NCBI GenBank assembly: GCA_951799445.1
Contig: OX637297.1
Coordinates: 5,766,001-5,830,000, forward strand
Length of the DNA stretch: 64,000 nucleotides
From: Pseudisothecium myosuroides
Taxonomy: Eukaryota; Streptophyta; Bryopsida; Hypnales; Lembophyllaceae
Direction of reading: 5' to 3'
A model generated the notes under the pieces. The model was not told the DNA's origin, ran no database searches, and was given only the letters and a program-made list of their open reading frames with translations. A program made the position numbers and the translations under genes. Positions 22,411 through 35,039 of this stretch are shown here, in pieces (position 1 is the first letter of the stretch; each line of letters starts with the position of its first letter).

Positions 22411-24057
22411 TGTCGCAATGTGAATTTTTGGTTTTTTGTAAGTTATCTAAATCTTGGAACGGAAACCGTGATCTAGGATCCGGAATTGAGCAAGAGATAA
22501 CGGGAAACCGGAAATTAACTACGGAACGGAAGAGGTGACAATCCGGATTTGATCTAAATCTAAACCGGATTAGAGTTGGAGCGGATCTAAGTTGGAACGG
22601 ATTGGGTCAGGAACGGATTTGGTCATGATGACAGATCAGACTATAAATAGGCTGACCAATCCAGTTGCCACTCTTTTTCAAATTTCTTTTGCGGAAATCG
22701 CTCTCCAGCGCATACTTAGCTTTCCTCTCCAGCGATTTGCTCCCTTGTTTTGTGAGTTTGTGTGCGTGTGTGTGTGTAAGGGCGCGCAGCGCTTTAGTGT
22801 GTATTGCAGGTTTAGAGGTATTCCGGTTGAGATCGGAAGAGCGAAGGTGAGAAACGAGATGTGCGGCTAGGAGAGGGAAAGGTAGCCTCAGTCAAAATTC
22901 GGTTAGCACAGTTCGTGTCCATGCCTCAGCTCCGCAAGAGTAGAGCAGGACCGTCCAGTTCCTCCGCAGTAGAAGTTAAACTCCGGAAGGTGTGTCCCAT
23001 TATTCCAGCAGAAGAGAAGGAAAAGGACAACCTCATAGAGGACCTTGCCAAGATGGGTTGCGGAGGACTGATCGATAAACCCTGGGGGTTTAGGGAGGAA
23101 CGGATGATTCGAGAGCTGTTGGGAAAACTCTCGAATTAGTTCAACAAGACCATCCGCGGGATTCCGGGCAATTGGACGGAAGAAATGTGGAGGTCCGTGT
23201 ACGATTTCCGATTAGGAGGTCGAGGGATGGCCACCTCGAAAGAAGGTTACACCCGAGGGAAGTTCCGGACCACGGTGGACTCAAAGGATAAGCATGCGGT
23301 CGCAGATTGTTTGGACGACCGGCATCGAAACCTTCTGCAGTTCCTGGTTCCGATCATCCACCCGGAGAAGCCGACGAGGGTGACAATCGCCATCGGGAAC
23401 CTGATTTTCGGAGCCCTGAGCGGGGAACGGAAAGTGGACTGGGCCAGGATCTTTTCCAATCTGGTCAGCCGTCTGGTTCCAAAGATCGGAGGAAGTAGGC
23501 CGACTCCGTTGAGTCCCCACATCTTCCATCTTTACAAGCACAATCAACTCCTCACGGATACGGAGGAGAAGGAGTGGAAGACTCATGAGTCACTCCTAAA
23601 GTATGGGGAATCGGAATCGGAAGAAGAACAGGAGGAAGTATCCGGTTCCGAGGAGGAAGAAGAAGAAGAGGAGGAGCAACACCGGCCGCAGCACAAGCGG
23701 CAAAAAACGACGCCTCCTCACCGGAGAGGAACCCCAACCCCTCCGGGTGAGACATCGAACCCTGGGAAGAAACCGGTTTTTGAAGAACCGGGTCCTTCCG
23801 GAGCGGATCCGACGAATCCGTTCAATTAGCTGATCAACATCCTGAGCGATGTGCGAGCAGACTGGACAATGAAGAAGCTGATTCTGAACCAGATCAGCGA
23901 GCTGGTGGGAGCACCAGCGGATAGCAACCTTGCAGGAGTGGTTGCAGAATTCATCTCCAGCCCGGATGAGATCCGGAAGCAGGAAGCGGAGATCCGACGA
24001 CTCCAAGAGGAGAACGAGTCGTTGAAGACGGAATTATTGCTCCTCAAGGAGGACATG
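22411..24057 (+). mobile_element. LTR segment (left part) inside the giant element
   Basis: Starts TGTCGCAATGTGAATTTTTGG and follows the sister LTR for about 1650 bases, including TATAAATAG (about 22640) and the LTR-ORF start MPQLRKSRAG at 22921. The ORF is broken by TAG at about 23137 and 23827. Homology stops after GAGGACATGG at 24057. The bases flanking the whole LTR segment (CCTCC left, CTTCT right of 31535) do not match, and about 1 kb of the DUF7869 gene is missing here. Insertion was therefore accompanied or followed by deletion. Confidence 0.8.
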
Positions 24058-24539
24058 GTGTGGGCGCTAGATTACCCACCCTTGATAATAAAGCGAACAC
24101 CAACCAAGTTCTATGCCTTTAATATATGGGGGTGATGTGAGCGCGGTCCACTGTGCCTTCCAAGCAATGGATCTTTTTTGCTAACGTTTCCTAAGTGTCG
24201 TGGATGGCAGCAAATAATTAGTAATGCATGTAGTAACTCACAAGTTAATTGCGATGTTTAGAGTGATGGTGAAATCCGAACTCCCTAACTATCTATCCTA
24301 TGTCGAGGGTCGACTGAGTAGTTGGCGTCATTTATAACATCCCTAACTACGTAAAAAGGGGAACCCCTATGTTCCTTCCATGAACCCCTAAGACTATCTT
24401 GGGTTTCTAAGACTTCACCTAGAAGTTCTACTTTTAAAAACTACCTCTAAAGTTCCAACTTCGGAATGTAACTCTAGATTTTACTTCTTTAACTTGATTC
24501 TTAAATATTAACTACCGACTTGTGCTCGATGTTTTGACT

Positions 24540-24780
24540 TTTGACTCTAGGTTTCTATTCCTAAATTAACTCCAAGATTTACCCTTGAATTTTAACTCTA
24601 TGTTTTAACTTTTAACTCTAAGTTTTTACTCCTAAATTAACTCTAAGATTTACCCTTGAATTTTAACTCTATGTTTTAACTTTTAACTCTAAGTTTTTAC
24701 TCCTAAATTAACTCTAAGATTTACCCTTGAATTTTAACTCTATGGTTTAACTTTTAACTCTAAGTTTTACTTCTAGAATT
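24540..24780. repeat. 71-bp tandem repeat (AT-rich)
   Basis: Units share AGTTTTTACTCCTAAATTAA followed by ACCCTTGAATTTTAACTC. Starts near 24549, 24621 and 24692 give a period of 71-72 bp for just over three copies. Confidence 0.7.
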
Positions 24781-26519
24781 AATTCTAAATTTTAACCTCT
24801 AGGGTTGACTCTATGTTTTCACTTTGACTCTAGATTTTTTCTACTTCCAACAACTAACTCTAACTTTAACCTCTACCTCTTAACTTTTAGCTTCTACTTT
24901 TAGCTTTTCACTATAACTTTTTACTCCCCAATTGACTCTAAAGTTTAACCTTTAAATTTAATCTTAACTTTTGACTTTTGACTTTTGACTTTCTACTTCC
25001 AACTTTAATCCTATCGTTTTAATCCTAGTTTAACTCTAAGTGTTGTCCTCCTAAATTTAATTCCAACTTTTAACTCTAGGGCTTAACTTCTAAACTTACT
25101 TCCACAATTTACTCTGAGTTTTGACTTCTAATTTTAACTCTATTTCTAACTAAAAATCTATTCGTAATTTCTACCCCCTAAATTTAGTCCAAAGTTTTAC
25201 TTTTTAATTTCTACTTCCCACTCGGAATTTTTTACTCCTAATTAACCCTAACTTCCTTTTCTAAGCTACCCTAAGGTTTCACTGGAAATTTTAATCCCCT
25301 AAGTTAAACTTCCAAATTAATTCTACTTTTTAACTTCCCAAAGTTAACTCTAGATTTTGACCTTAGAATTTTGACTTTAAGAAATAAAATGTAAATTGAT
25401 TCTAATTCTAACCGCTAATTAATCCCTAATTTTAATCCTAAATTCTCTTTCTAATTTAAACCCCTAAGGTCCGTCCATGATTCTTTTTGGATGATTTCTA
25501 CTCAAAATTCCTCCGTCCTACCCCCTACCGCTTAACTTAGCCTAATGCGGTCAGTTTACGGTCAAATCTTAATTATAAGATGTTTTCGGAAACCCCTATC
25601 ACTAATCTATAGACTTTTGAATCTAAACTTCTAATTTGCACTAATCACGGCTCGCTAATCACACTTTTAGGGCTGATTAAGGAAATCAATGCTAATTAGG
25701 GAAAATACCAAGGGTTAATTTCAAAAACTCACCTCTTCACTACCGGTTTCGGAAATCACTTCATCCACGTCCACGTAGACATCCTCATGTTCCATAGCAA
25801 TCTTTTGTTTTGTTTGATTTTTCCCAAGCTCACCGCTTAATTTGAGAAAATATTACACCCTTGCAATCTAACTTCCTTCTTTCCCTTCCTCCTTCTTTTT
25901 CTTTCTTCCTCCCTTCTTCTACACTAGTACTATTCCACCTAAGCTTTTATGAGTCTTACATTATGGTCTCCAATTTCAAGGAGGTTTTTAAGATGCCAAC
26001 TATCCTCTTACATAATTTTGCCTTTGTGTCATCCTAATCCTCCTCCCAACGGTCACCACGAATTCTCAAGATTTCCTTTTCTAATCCTACCTAAGCCTAA
26101 GCTTAGGTCACTATTTATCGTCTCTCTCGCCTCTCTCCTATTTCATTCGATTGTTCTCTATCCTTCCTCCATTGTGTGTAGAGTGTTTTGTAGTTGTTGG
26201 TGAGGGTGAGACTTCCTTGTGTGCAGGTACGGTGGTGCTCCGCTCTTTTCTCCCTTCTCCCTTTTTGATTTTAGACCCTAATCCCTACTTAGCAATAGGT
26301 CAGCCCCCCATTTTCCTTTGTTTTGTTTATCTAGTGTGAGAGAAACCAAAAATCAGGAAAAAGGAGTTCAAAAATGGGGACCGAACTGGGGCCCCAACTG
26401 CCTGCCGGACCAAGCCTAGCCTCCCGGCTGGCTGTCTAGCTGCTGGGGGGTCGGGTTCAAAAATAAATAAATAAATAATTTATTTATTTGTTTTCTTTTG
26501 ATATTTGGATGATGTGACC

Positions 26520-27400
26520 TGGTCTGGTTCGGTTCTCGACTTGATCTGGTCTGTTCTGGCTCCCGACTTGATCTGGTCTGTTTGGTTCTCGACTGATCTG
26601 GTCTGTTTGGTTCTCGACTTGATCTGGTCTGTTTGGTTCTCGACTTGATCTGGTCCGTTTTGACTCTGGACCTTGACTACTAAGGGAAAACTGGATTTTT
26701 GGGCAAACTGGATTTTTGGTGAACTAAGGGAAAGAAAACTTGAGGAAAATAAAACTTGGGGAAAATAGAACTTGGGGAAAACAAACTTGGGGAAAACAAA
26801 CTTGGGGAAAATAGGACTTGAGGGAAATAGAACTTGGGGAAAACAAGACTTGGGGAAAATAGAACTTGGGGAACAACTTAGTCACACTAAAACTTGGGGA
26901 ACACTCAGACTCACTAAACACTTGGGGAGCAACTTAGACACTAAAACTTGGGAAACACTCAGACTCACTAAACACTTGGGGAACAACTAAACTAAAGAAA
27001 ACGTTGGAATTAACTAAACTTCACTAAATGCAAAGGAACCTACATATCTTGGAGGCTAAACTCTGGAGGTTTCCACAAAAGTCTTGGAAACTAGACTTTG
27101 GAACTAAACACGAGGGAGGTGCAAAGCTTCGCCGTTAGATTGGTTTTAACACCAACTTTAGGACTTCTTGGCACCTTGGGGGTTCAAAGCTCCGCCGTCT
27201 ACACTTTTAACACACGCTTTAGGACTTCAACTTCGTCACTAGTTCAAAGCTTCGCCGTTCCGGAGGGGGGTCCACTCAACAAGGAGAAGATTAAAAGAGG
27301 GTTTGGAATAACTTTAGAAAACATGTACAAAGGAGGTTCAAAGCTTCGCCGTCCCGGAGGGGGGTCCACTCAACAAGGAGAAGATTAAAAGAGGGTGTAA
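26520..27400. repeat. Cluster of short tandem repeats
   Basis: Three consecutive families: GATCTGGTCTG...TTCTCGACTT units (26520-26660); ACTTGGGGAAAA units of about 17 bp (26730-27000); and TTCAAAGCTTCGCCGT blocks at 27119, 27183, 27242 and 27337, the last two within a near-identical 60-bp direct repeat. ORFs crossing them (KTNLGKTNLGK-type) are repeat artefacts. Confidence 0.65.
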
Positions 27401-29120
27401 GAAAAAACACAAAGAGAAAACACACAAGTTAGACCACGTGGCAACACAAAGCTCACACGCTAAACGCCCCCCAAAGCGGCATCGCCAAGGTACGGTGGGG
27501 GGTGACTTTAGGATTAGTGCAAGATATAAAAAGACTCTTAAACTTCACAAGTTAGACTACAACACGTACAAGAAGGAGAGAGAGGCTCTCCACTCACAAC
27601 AAAGTACCAAAAAACTTCACAAAAGAGTACACAAAGCAAGGTAGAAGGACCCCCAAGGACCTTCAAAGCTTGAAAATAAGCAACAATGGAGCCAAAAGTG
27701 CTCCGAAAACACCGTAGAGGTTTTTGGCTTCAAACGCCAAAATATCCAAAATAACTTGGACCCACGGACCCAAAACAAGAATTGGGGGTGTTCTAGAGAG
27801 AGAAATGGGGCCCTAATATAGGTTTCCAAGGGCTCACCCCTCCCTCTAGAGTTCTAAGGTAACCTTATCAACGGGGATTTTCATCCTCATCTCAAAGATT
27901 TTCATCCTACATCCTAAATTTCTACTTCTACCATCTATGCTGGACCAACATCCTAACTTTTGGAGATTAGCTCCAATCGCCGAACGGATTGCGCCGTTGG
28001 ATCCAGAACGCCGTGTTTAGTCCTATATCCCTTCCTACCCCCCATACCGAGGCCAAAAACCCATCGTAGGCTAATTTAGTTTAAAAACCAAATCGTGGTA
28101 AAATCCTAGATCTTGGAGGTCTCTTATTTTGAGAAATGTGAATAGCCTAGGGTCTCCGGTAGGTGCGAGAGAGTTGGGAAGGACTTTTGGTTGACTTCGT
28201 TTCGCCATCGTATGGTCCCGGAATGCCGGTCAACATGGCGGGGACCCCGCCACGTGGTTAATTTCCGAGGAATCTCGCCGGTTCGGGTACTTGTCGCTAT
28301 CGGAATGTCGTGAAACTTCACGGAGCGCATTATTAACATAAAACAAGCTAGTCTAATTTTTAGTGAGATTTTATTTTAACCTGGGTAATTTCCATGAAAT
28401 TCCCGTTGGAGGTTAGGAGGGTTGACCACCCGGAAAAAGGTTCTTCTGCAAGTCGGAAGATGCCGGGATTTTTCACGTGACCTCTCAGGGAGTCGCATGA
28501 AAGACGTGCGGGTGTGTTTCCGTGCCTGGCACGATTGGTCAATGGAGATTTACAACTAGCCATCTTCTCGAATTAGCGACGGTGCGGGAATCTTCTGCAG
28601 GTGGAGGAATCTTGGCGAACCGATTTCGCCGTTGGACTCCTGGCATGGGATTCACCCTAGAACACCATCCTTGGGCTGTAGATTCCTCCACAGGCCCGGT
28701 CTTGCGTGAGTGGCTCCTGCATGCTAACAATCGGGACTTTGGGAATTCGTCGATCTAATGGGGAATTCTAAATCTAACTCTAGGACCCGACCTAGTGGCC
28801 TCGTTGTGAATCCCTCGGACCGACCTAGCCATGAATCGCCACATTCATGGTGGGATTTAGCCCTTTTGGGGCTGTGTGACTCGAATCCTCCAAATCTAAC
28901 CTCTTCGTTATTTTTATACCATTTTTAGGCAAGGTTTGGGGGATTCTAAGTAAAAAACACAAATCTAGACCAAATGCTATAATGGGTATGACACAACCCT
29001 ATTTCGGTTCTACACTCTTTTTATGGATTTTTCTATACTTTTATCAACTTTAAATTGCAAATTTCCAAAAAAATAATTCTACGAGTCCCAAGTGACAAAT
29101 TGGGAGCTCACACCGTCTAA

Positions 29121-30334
29121 TTCCGAAGATTGGAGGAAGTAGGCCGACTCCATTGAGTCCCTACATCTTCCATCTTTACAAGCACAATCAACTCCTCACG
29201 GATACGGAGGAGAAGGAGTGGAAGACTCATGAGTCACTCCTAAAGTATGGGGAATCGGAATCGGAAGAAGAAGAACAGGAAGAAGTATCCGGTTCCGAGG
29301 AGGAAGAAGAAGAAGAGGAGGAGCAACACCGGCCGCAGTACAAGCGGCAGAAGACGACGCCTCTTCACCGGAGAGGAACCCCAACCCCTCCGGGTGAGAT
29401 ATCCAACCCAGGGAAGAAACCGATTTTTGGAGAACCGGGTCCTTCCGGATCGGATCCGACGGATCCGTTCCACCAGCTGATCAACATCCTAAGTGAGGTG
29501 CGAGCAGACTGGACAGTAAAGAAGCTGATTTTGAACCAGATCAGCGAACTGGTGGGAGCACCAGCGGACAGCAACCTTGCAGGAGTGGTTGCAGAGTTCA
29601 TCTCCAGCCCGGATGAGATCCGGAAGCAAGAAGCGGAGATACGACGACTCCAAGAGGAGAACGAGTCGTTGAAGACGGAAATGTTGCTCCTCAAGGAGGA
29701 CATGGCTACCACCCAGGAGATGGCAGAGGCTACCCGGAAAGTAGCTGAGGATGTGAAGGCCACTTTCGGGACAACCGGAGAGGCCGTCACCAAGTCCAAA
29801 CTGTTTGACGAGGGGGTCTTCAAGGAGAAGAAGATATCCGGAACCAGGTTGGTCCGGATCTGGACGGACTACTCCAAGAAAGTGGAATTGGTGATGATGG
29901 AAGCGCGAGAAGCTGCAAACCGGATGGAGGAGAGCAGCCGGAAGTTGAACGGAGTGACATTGTCACGGTCGTTCCATCTATCCGACCTTTCAATGCCCGG
30001 CTCTTTTCCGAACGTGGGCATTCAGACGGAAGGAAAGGAGGGAACTCCCCAGTCAAAGAAGAGTGGGAGGAAGCTCGCGCACACCATCAACTTGGATTCG
30101 TCACCGGATCTCCCAGAACGTGAAATCGGGGAGCGGAACCGGAACCTAACGGACGTCTTCGAGCAGCTTGGAACGGAACCACCTAGAAGTCCCACACTGA
30201 ACCCGGGGCAGGATCAAGGCATGGATCTGACCCCAGATCAGGGTGAGGATCAAGATCAGAGCGTGGACCAAGGCAAAGACGAAGTTATGAACGAAGGAAC
30301 GGATCAAGGAGTAGATCCGGTTATGATAGGATAG
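29121..30334 (+). pseudogene. LTR-encoded protein, 5'-truncated copy
   Basis: About 393 codons open from the ATG at 29153, equivalent to the C-terminal two thirds of the LTR protein: YIFHLYKHNQLLTDTEEKEW, Glu-rich tract, Pro/Thr-rich segment, coiled region (RRLQEENESLKTEM) and a DQ-rich tail ending DPVMIG. No stop codon interrupts it, but the N-terminal domain is missing because the 5-kb insertion lies upstream. Confidence 0.75.
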
Positions 30335-31535
30335 TTAGGATTTTAGTTGTAAATATTTGTTAGTTAGGACCGGACCGGATTTGATCCGGATGTATCTGGT
30401 CTGGATCGGATGTTTTCCGGTCTGGCCGGCTTGGCGGGGACCGAAAGTTTCGCGCGGACTTTCCGTGCCCCTTTGTGTTGACTTTTGAGTTTTAAAATGT
30501 ATATTAGTCAGTCCCTGCGAAGGAGACTGGGAGTCTTTTCCCTTGAGTTTTTGTACGTTTTCTATTGATTTCTTGTTGTACGTCTCTCCCGCGCGTGGCA
30601 GGGCTGTTTTGGTGAGAAGTTAGGAAGATGTGTGCAGATTCTAGAGAGATTTCTCCCCTTGGTGTGTTTGTTTTGCTCTTATGTGCATGTGAGTGGGTAT
30701 TCTAAGTATTGGGAGTGGATTTCAGTTCCTCAGCACTTCTACAGTTCACGATTCCGGGCGAGAAAACCGTTGTTAGGCTAGGCGGATAGGGAAGGAGTCC
30801 TTAGTCGCGCTAGAGCTCCTGGATAGGAAATCCGGTTGAGTGTCCGATCTCCCGTGAGGTCTCGCTGCCCTAGTTGGTAAACGGAAGAGCTTTAGTTGAT
30901 GTTGGAACGGACGAGTTCACTTGTAACCACCTAACTTCGCACGGAGGGAACTTGGCATCAAGGTCGTTGTAGTATGAGAGGATCGTACGGGGGGTCTTTG
31001 TGTGACCTGCCAACCGGATCGTTGTCCGGGTGGTTGTGAGAGATCAAACCGGATCCGCACTAGTGTAGGAAGTAGTGGGTTAGAAAAGTGGGTCTTCAGT
31101 CACTATAAGTCACAGAAGGAGTGGCGGGCCTGCCACTCTCAAAAGCAAGCGGCGAACCCTCTGATGGTGAAACAGAGGCAAAACTAAACCGGAGTGGAGT
31201 GAGAGTACGTGTGAAAGGATCGGATCGGATCGGTCCAGAGAAGTTCCAGGATCAGAAATTGTAGGATCCTGGGTTGTGGTAATTTTATAGGACCGAATAG
31301 CTTGATAGGCCGGAAGAGATAAAGAGAGGTCTGGTCGTTGTTTTCGGTGTGTTGTTGTTTCCGGTTTTAGATCTAGGACCGGAAAGTAGAAATTGGATAC
31401 TGGCTGAGCTTAAGTTGGGAATAGAGCTAGACACTTCACAGAATCTCGTGGGTTCAATCTTTAGAGTCATTTTGTTATGCTTTAGAGTGGTTTTTGGGAG
31501 TATAACAGGGAATTCACTTACTCTGTACTGCGACA
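29121..31535 (+). mobile_element. LTR segment (right part) inside the giant element
   Basis: Homology to the LTR resumes at TTCCGAAGATTGG, a point upstream of where the left segment (22411-24057) stopped, so about 575 bp of LTR is present in both. It ends at TACTGCGACA (31535). The two pieces are therefore remnants of two LTR copies rather than one LTR split by a simple insertion. Confidence 0.8.
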
Positions 31536-32660
31536 CTTCTAGTTGTTTCCATGTGTCCCGGAAACCCTACCCTCCTTATATTTTTCTATGTAATTATGGT
31601 ATGTGGACTTTGGAATTCTGTGAATTATATACCAAGCCGTGCCACAAACTTCAGCACCTTCCAGTGTGACAAATTTCCGCTTCCGAGTCCCGTCCAAGCG
31701 GTGCAGTTGTCCGCCGACAGCAATTCCGTATTGGCGCCGGTCATCAAAGGATTTCAAGTAGAACTTCTGTCTGACAAGTAGTGTCTTGTCATGAGGAAAA
31801 AATTGGCAACACCGACTTCCGCAACACTTTTCAGAACTGACCTTCCGGATTTCCTCTTCCGCTATTTTTCGGACGTACTGTGAATCCTTCTCGTGAAGAC
31901 TGGGCTTTCGAACAATGAAGCGGTAAGGGGCCTTCATTCTTCCACCAAGATAAGCGAGCGGGTCCTCAGAAACGGAAATAGCTGCAAAATGGTTCAAGGT
32001 TTCTTTCAACGATCGGCCGTTGGGGAACCAGCAGTCCGACAAGGGCCACCGAGCATGAGTCATAATGTCTTCAGAATTCCCCACAAATATGTCCAAGACA
32101 GTAACACCAACGCACTCATCACCAAGTGTTTCATCTTGGAAATGATCGTCCGGCCTCCAACACTTTATGCGCCCCGACGAGAGAAGCACACCTGAAGAGT
32201 CCTTTCGATGCACCTCAAGCCCAGACCACGATTCCTGACGAATAAAAGAAGATGTATTCAGGGGCACATGCTCTTCCACCTACTTCACAGCATTTGCGGC
32301 TCTCCATAGTATTGTTCGGTCAAGCACATTCGACAGCGTTCGAAAACCCCTTTGTCCCGTATTCAGGCGCAGACCACGAGCCTCTTCAATGAAACAACGA
32401 GGCCTCAACAGAACGAAAACCCACGGCTCAACCGGAATGGCCACACCAAGCCACTGACCCTCCAGACGAACCTCTACAATACAACCTTCTCCTACTTCTC
32501 CGAATCCAGGAACAAAGAGCTTCACTAAATCGCCCTTGTTAAATGGAGACGATCCAGCAGTGGATTCCTGTGAATCATTCTCGGATCCAGCTACATTTCC
32601 GTATGGGATAATCGCATCATCGACAGAATGTGTGCTCGAATCCATTACGGGCGTCCCCAT
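31536..32660 (-). pseudogene. DUF7869-type gene, copy 2, N-terminal part
   Basis: Starts at ATG 32660 (MGTPVMDSSTHSVDD). A single in-frame TAG at 32280-32282 separates 126 and 247 codons. It contains a Cys cluster (EKCCGSRCCQFFPHDK) aligning with CCENNCLQPFSHRE of copy 1, and ends in CGTAWYIIHRIPKSTYHNY, equivalent to YSVAW-YTIHGISKATFYKY. After GTHGNN the frame meets the LTR end at 31535. The gene reads leftwards and its C-terminal part is at 21405-22410; roughly 300 codons between are lost. Confidence 0.72.
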
Positions 32661-34440
32661 CTCTGCTCAGTCGAGATCGTGATATATTACGGTGCTCAGA
32701 TCTTCTGCAAACAATAGAGGGCAATATAGAGTTAGGGGAGTTGTGGTATGAACACCGTTCCCTTGACAGATCTCATCACTAATCAAAATGTACCATGGCC
32801 TTCGTCCTGACATTAGACCGCTCTATGCCATATAATCTTCAAACGAGACAGCAGTCTAGTATTCAGATGAACGAAGTAAATGAATTGAATCAAAATTTAG
32901 TAACAGAAACACTACAAACGAATATCTCCGTAATGAACAGTCACCGTTCATTTCCGCGCACTCCGATTACAAGACAGGAACCCAACCGCAAAGGACTTGG
33001 AAGCTGTCCATAAAAGCTAATCCCCGAATTTGCTAATAAAGCGACCGTGATATATCACGATGCCTTTAGGAAGAGTTCCTCCAAAGGTTGCAAGGTACGA
33101 ATAGACAGACTAGGGATCGTGACATCTCACGGTGTACACATTGCAAGACCTTTTCATAAAGACATCATGGGATCTCACGATCTTAACACCATGAAATCTC
33201 ACGGTGACGACACGGTGACCTCTGTTCATGCATGTTTCCGGAGCTATCTCGACGAAAACATCATGAGATATCACGATGGCTGTATCGGATCCACACGTGC
33301 CACCGTACTTCGTCTTCGATACGTAGGATTGGTCAATACATGTATTATATAAGTTCAGGATAGCCTACTAGAACGTCTGCATCCAGCACTGACATGCATA
33401 GACGTCTTACAGTATCCTTGCTTTGACTGACCTCCAATAGAAACATGAACCCCGGTACAAGCTAGTCATCTGGTGTGTGGAAGAACCGACTGCGCCAAGT
33501 TGTATATGAAGACCCTTGTGCTACCCATCAGAACGTGAATGTGCACATCATGATTGACTACTACTTATGGTTCCTAATTTTGAAGGTGGAACATATGCAC
33601 GACATGACATGTAGAAACACTAAAAGTCTATGAACTTCTCTTGGTCTGCGAACTCTCAATTATACTTGAAACATAGACTTCATCGGCTACTGTAAGCCGC
33701 TGCACTCTCAGTTTCCTTAGTCGCATGCGATTGCGATATGCAACTTTGGGAAACCGGCTAATCGAAACTCAAACTTCAGAATTGACATGCAATGCAAAGT
33801 GATGAGATCATACCTAGAATGAAGTGATGTACACTAGAAATCTTGTGGCTCCATCTTAGAGCGCTGGGAACAACGGAATGCACTCACTCAGTACTCTAGA
33901 GCTTCACAGCGTGTTCACGTGTGCAAAAGAGCATGCTCTACCTAGCTCTGGGACTATGACAGAAGTTAGTTGGGATCCCAGAGCTTCGGTTTCCCACCAT
34001 GATTTTGAGAGGGACGTGCGGTCTTGGTTTTTGAAATTTAGGTGCATTCTTCAAGCGTGCACTTCTTTGACCAGCAGAAGGATCTAAAGATGTGGTCTTC
34101 TGACCACAATATGCACTGCATCCTACAAGATCGGAATGCACTGACACTGGGAGGTGGTGCGTACGGTACTACATTCTAGAAAACCGTGCACCACTGCGAA
34201 GCTGATTGAAGGAGGTGCGTGCCGTCATTCATTTTGAATCTTCTCTGGACTTTGGAAATTCGTTGCATTAACTCATTGCATCATTGCACCGTCACCTGCC
34301 ACCCAATTTATGCTTCATAAGGATCGGAATAAGCACTTAACGCCATGCTGAAGCGGAGTTTTCAACGATCCATTTCCGATGTTCACGTAATTTAACTAGT
34401 CTTGCTTACGTACCTGTAATTCTGTTTTACAATTTAAGGC
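32661..34440. other. Noncoding segment with a cluster of single palindromes
   Basis: No gene. Seven members of the palindrome family lie just upstream of the DUF7869-type start: 32675-32694, 33043-33062, 33115-33134, 33164-33183, 33188-33207 and 33259-33278, with one or two weaker copies. The rest of the stretch shows nothing recognisable. Confidence 0.55.
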
Positions 34441-34479
34441 CGAGTTGCAAGTAATTATATTTATATTTACGGTTGGCCA

Positions 34480-34810
34480 TTCCCGACGGTATACCAGGGA
34501 TCTGGATTCTCGGTTACCACTGCTTAGGGTTTTAGGGAGGGTATTAGAGTCTACAGTCTATGGTATTAGAGTTTTGGATTCCATGTACACAGTGTACAGA
34601 GTTCACGGGAATAGGGTATACAACTCAAGGGTTTAGGGTACAGGGTTAATGTTTCCGGGATTATAATTCTGGGATTCCAGGGTTTAGGGTTCACGGTATT
34701 AGGGTAAGAATGCTTATGCTTCTATTGTTCAAGGTTTAGGGTCAAGACATTAGGGAAACACTACCTAGGGTACTAGGGTTTAGGGTTTAGGGTTCACGGG
34801 AATAAGGTCC
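34480..34810. repeat. Degenerate plant telomere-like (TTTAGGG) tract
   Basis: Repeated GGGTTTAGGG, TTAGGGTTTAGGG and TATTAGGG motifs interleaved with diverged sequence, and a further TTCAAGGTTTAGGGTTC at 35560-35585. The tract is too degenerate to be a functional chromosome end. Confidence 0.55.
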
Positions 34811-35039
34811 AGGTTTCTTTGTATTAACCAAAGTAATCACCCAAGTATTGAATCTGGTAAGGAAACACATTAGTGTAGTGGTCAACAACTTGTATACGCA
34901 GAGTATTCGAGTAGTTCCGCTACCAAAGATAAACATGTAGTTGAATTCCTTACATCAATGATGATTGAATTTCAAACTATAAAAAACATTGATCTCTAGT
35001 AGTTAGTATATAGAACATCTTCCATAATTGTTGATCCAA

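Larger units (their letters stand above)
24058..29120. mobile_element. Unclassified 5-kb insertion between LTR segments
   Basis: No LTR-family similarity and no convincing gene. TGTGAGC at 24136 and GCTCACA ending at 29112 are inverted TG...CA termini, compatible with a 4.98-kb solo LTR or a large derivative, but no target duplication was found. Inside are several tandem repeats: a 71-bp unit (24540-24780), TTTAACTCTA-type degenerate repeats to about 25450, a GATCTGGTCTGTTTGGTTCT array (26520-26660), a roughly 17-bp ACTTGGGGAAAA array (26730-27000) and a direct repeat of about 60 bp (27242-27302, 27337-27397). Confidence 0.55.

Noticed and set aside
27098..27644. ORFs of 68-96 codons in the 5-kb insert
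   Set aside because: They overlap direct repeats (TTCAAAGCTTCGCCGT blocks) and show no conserved domain.
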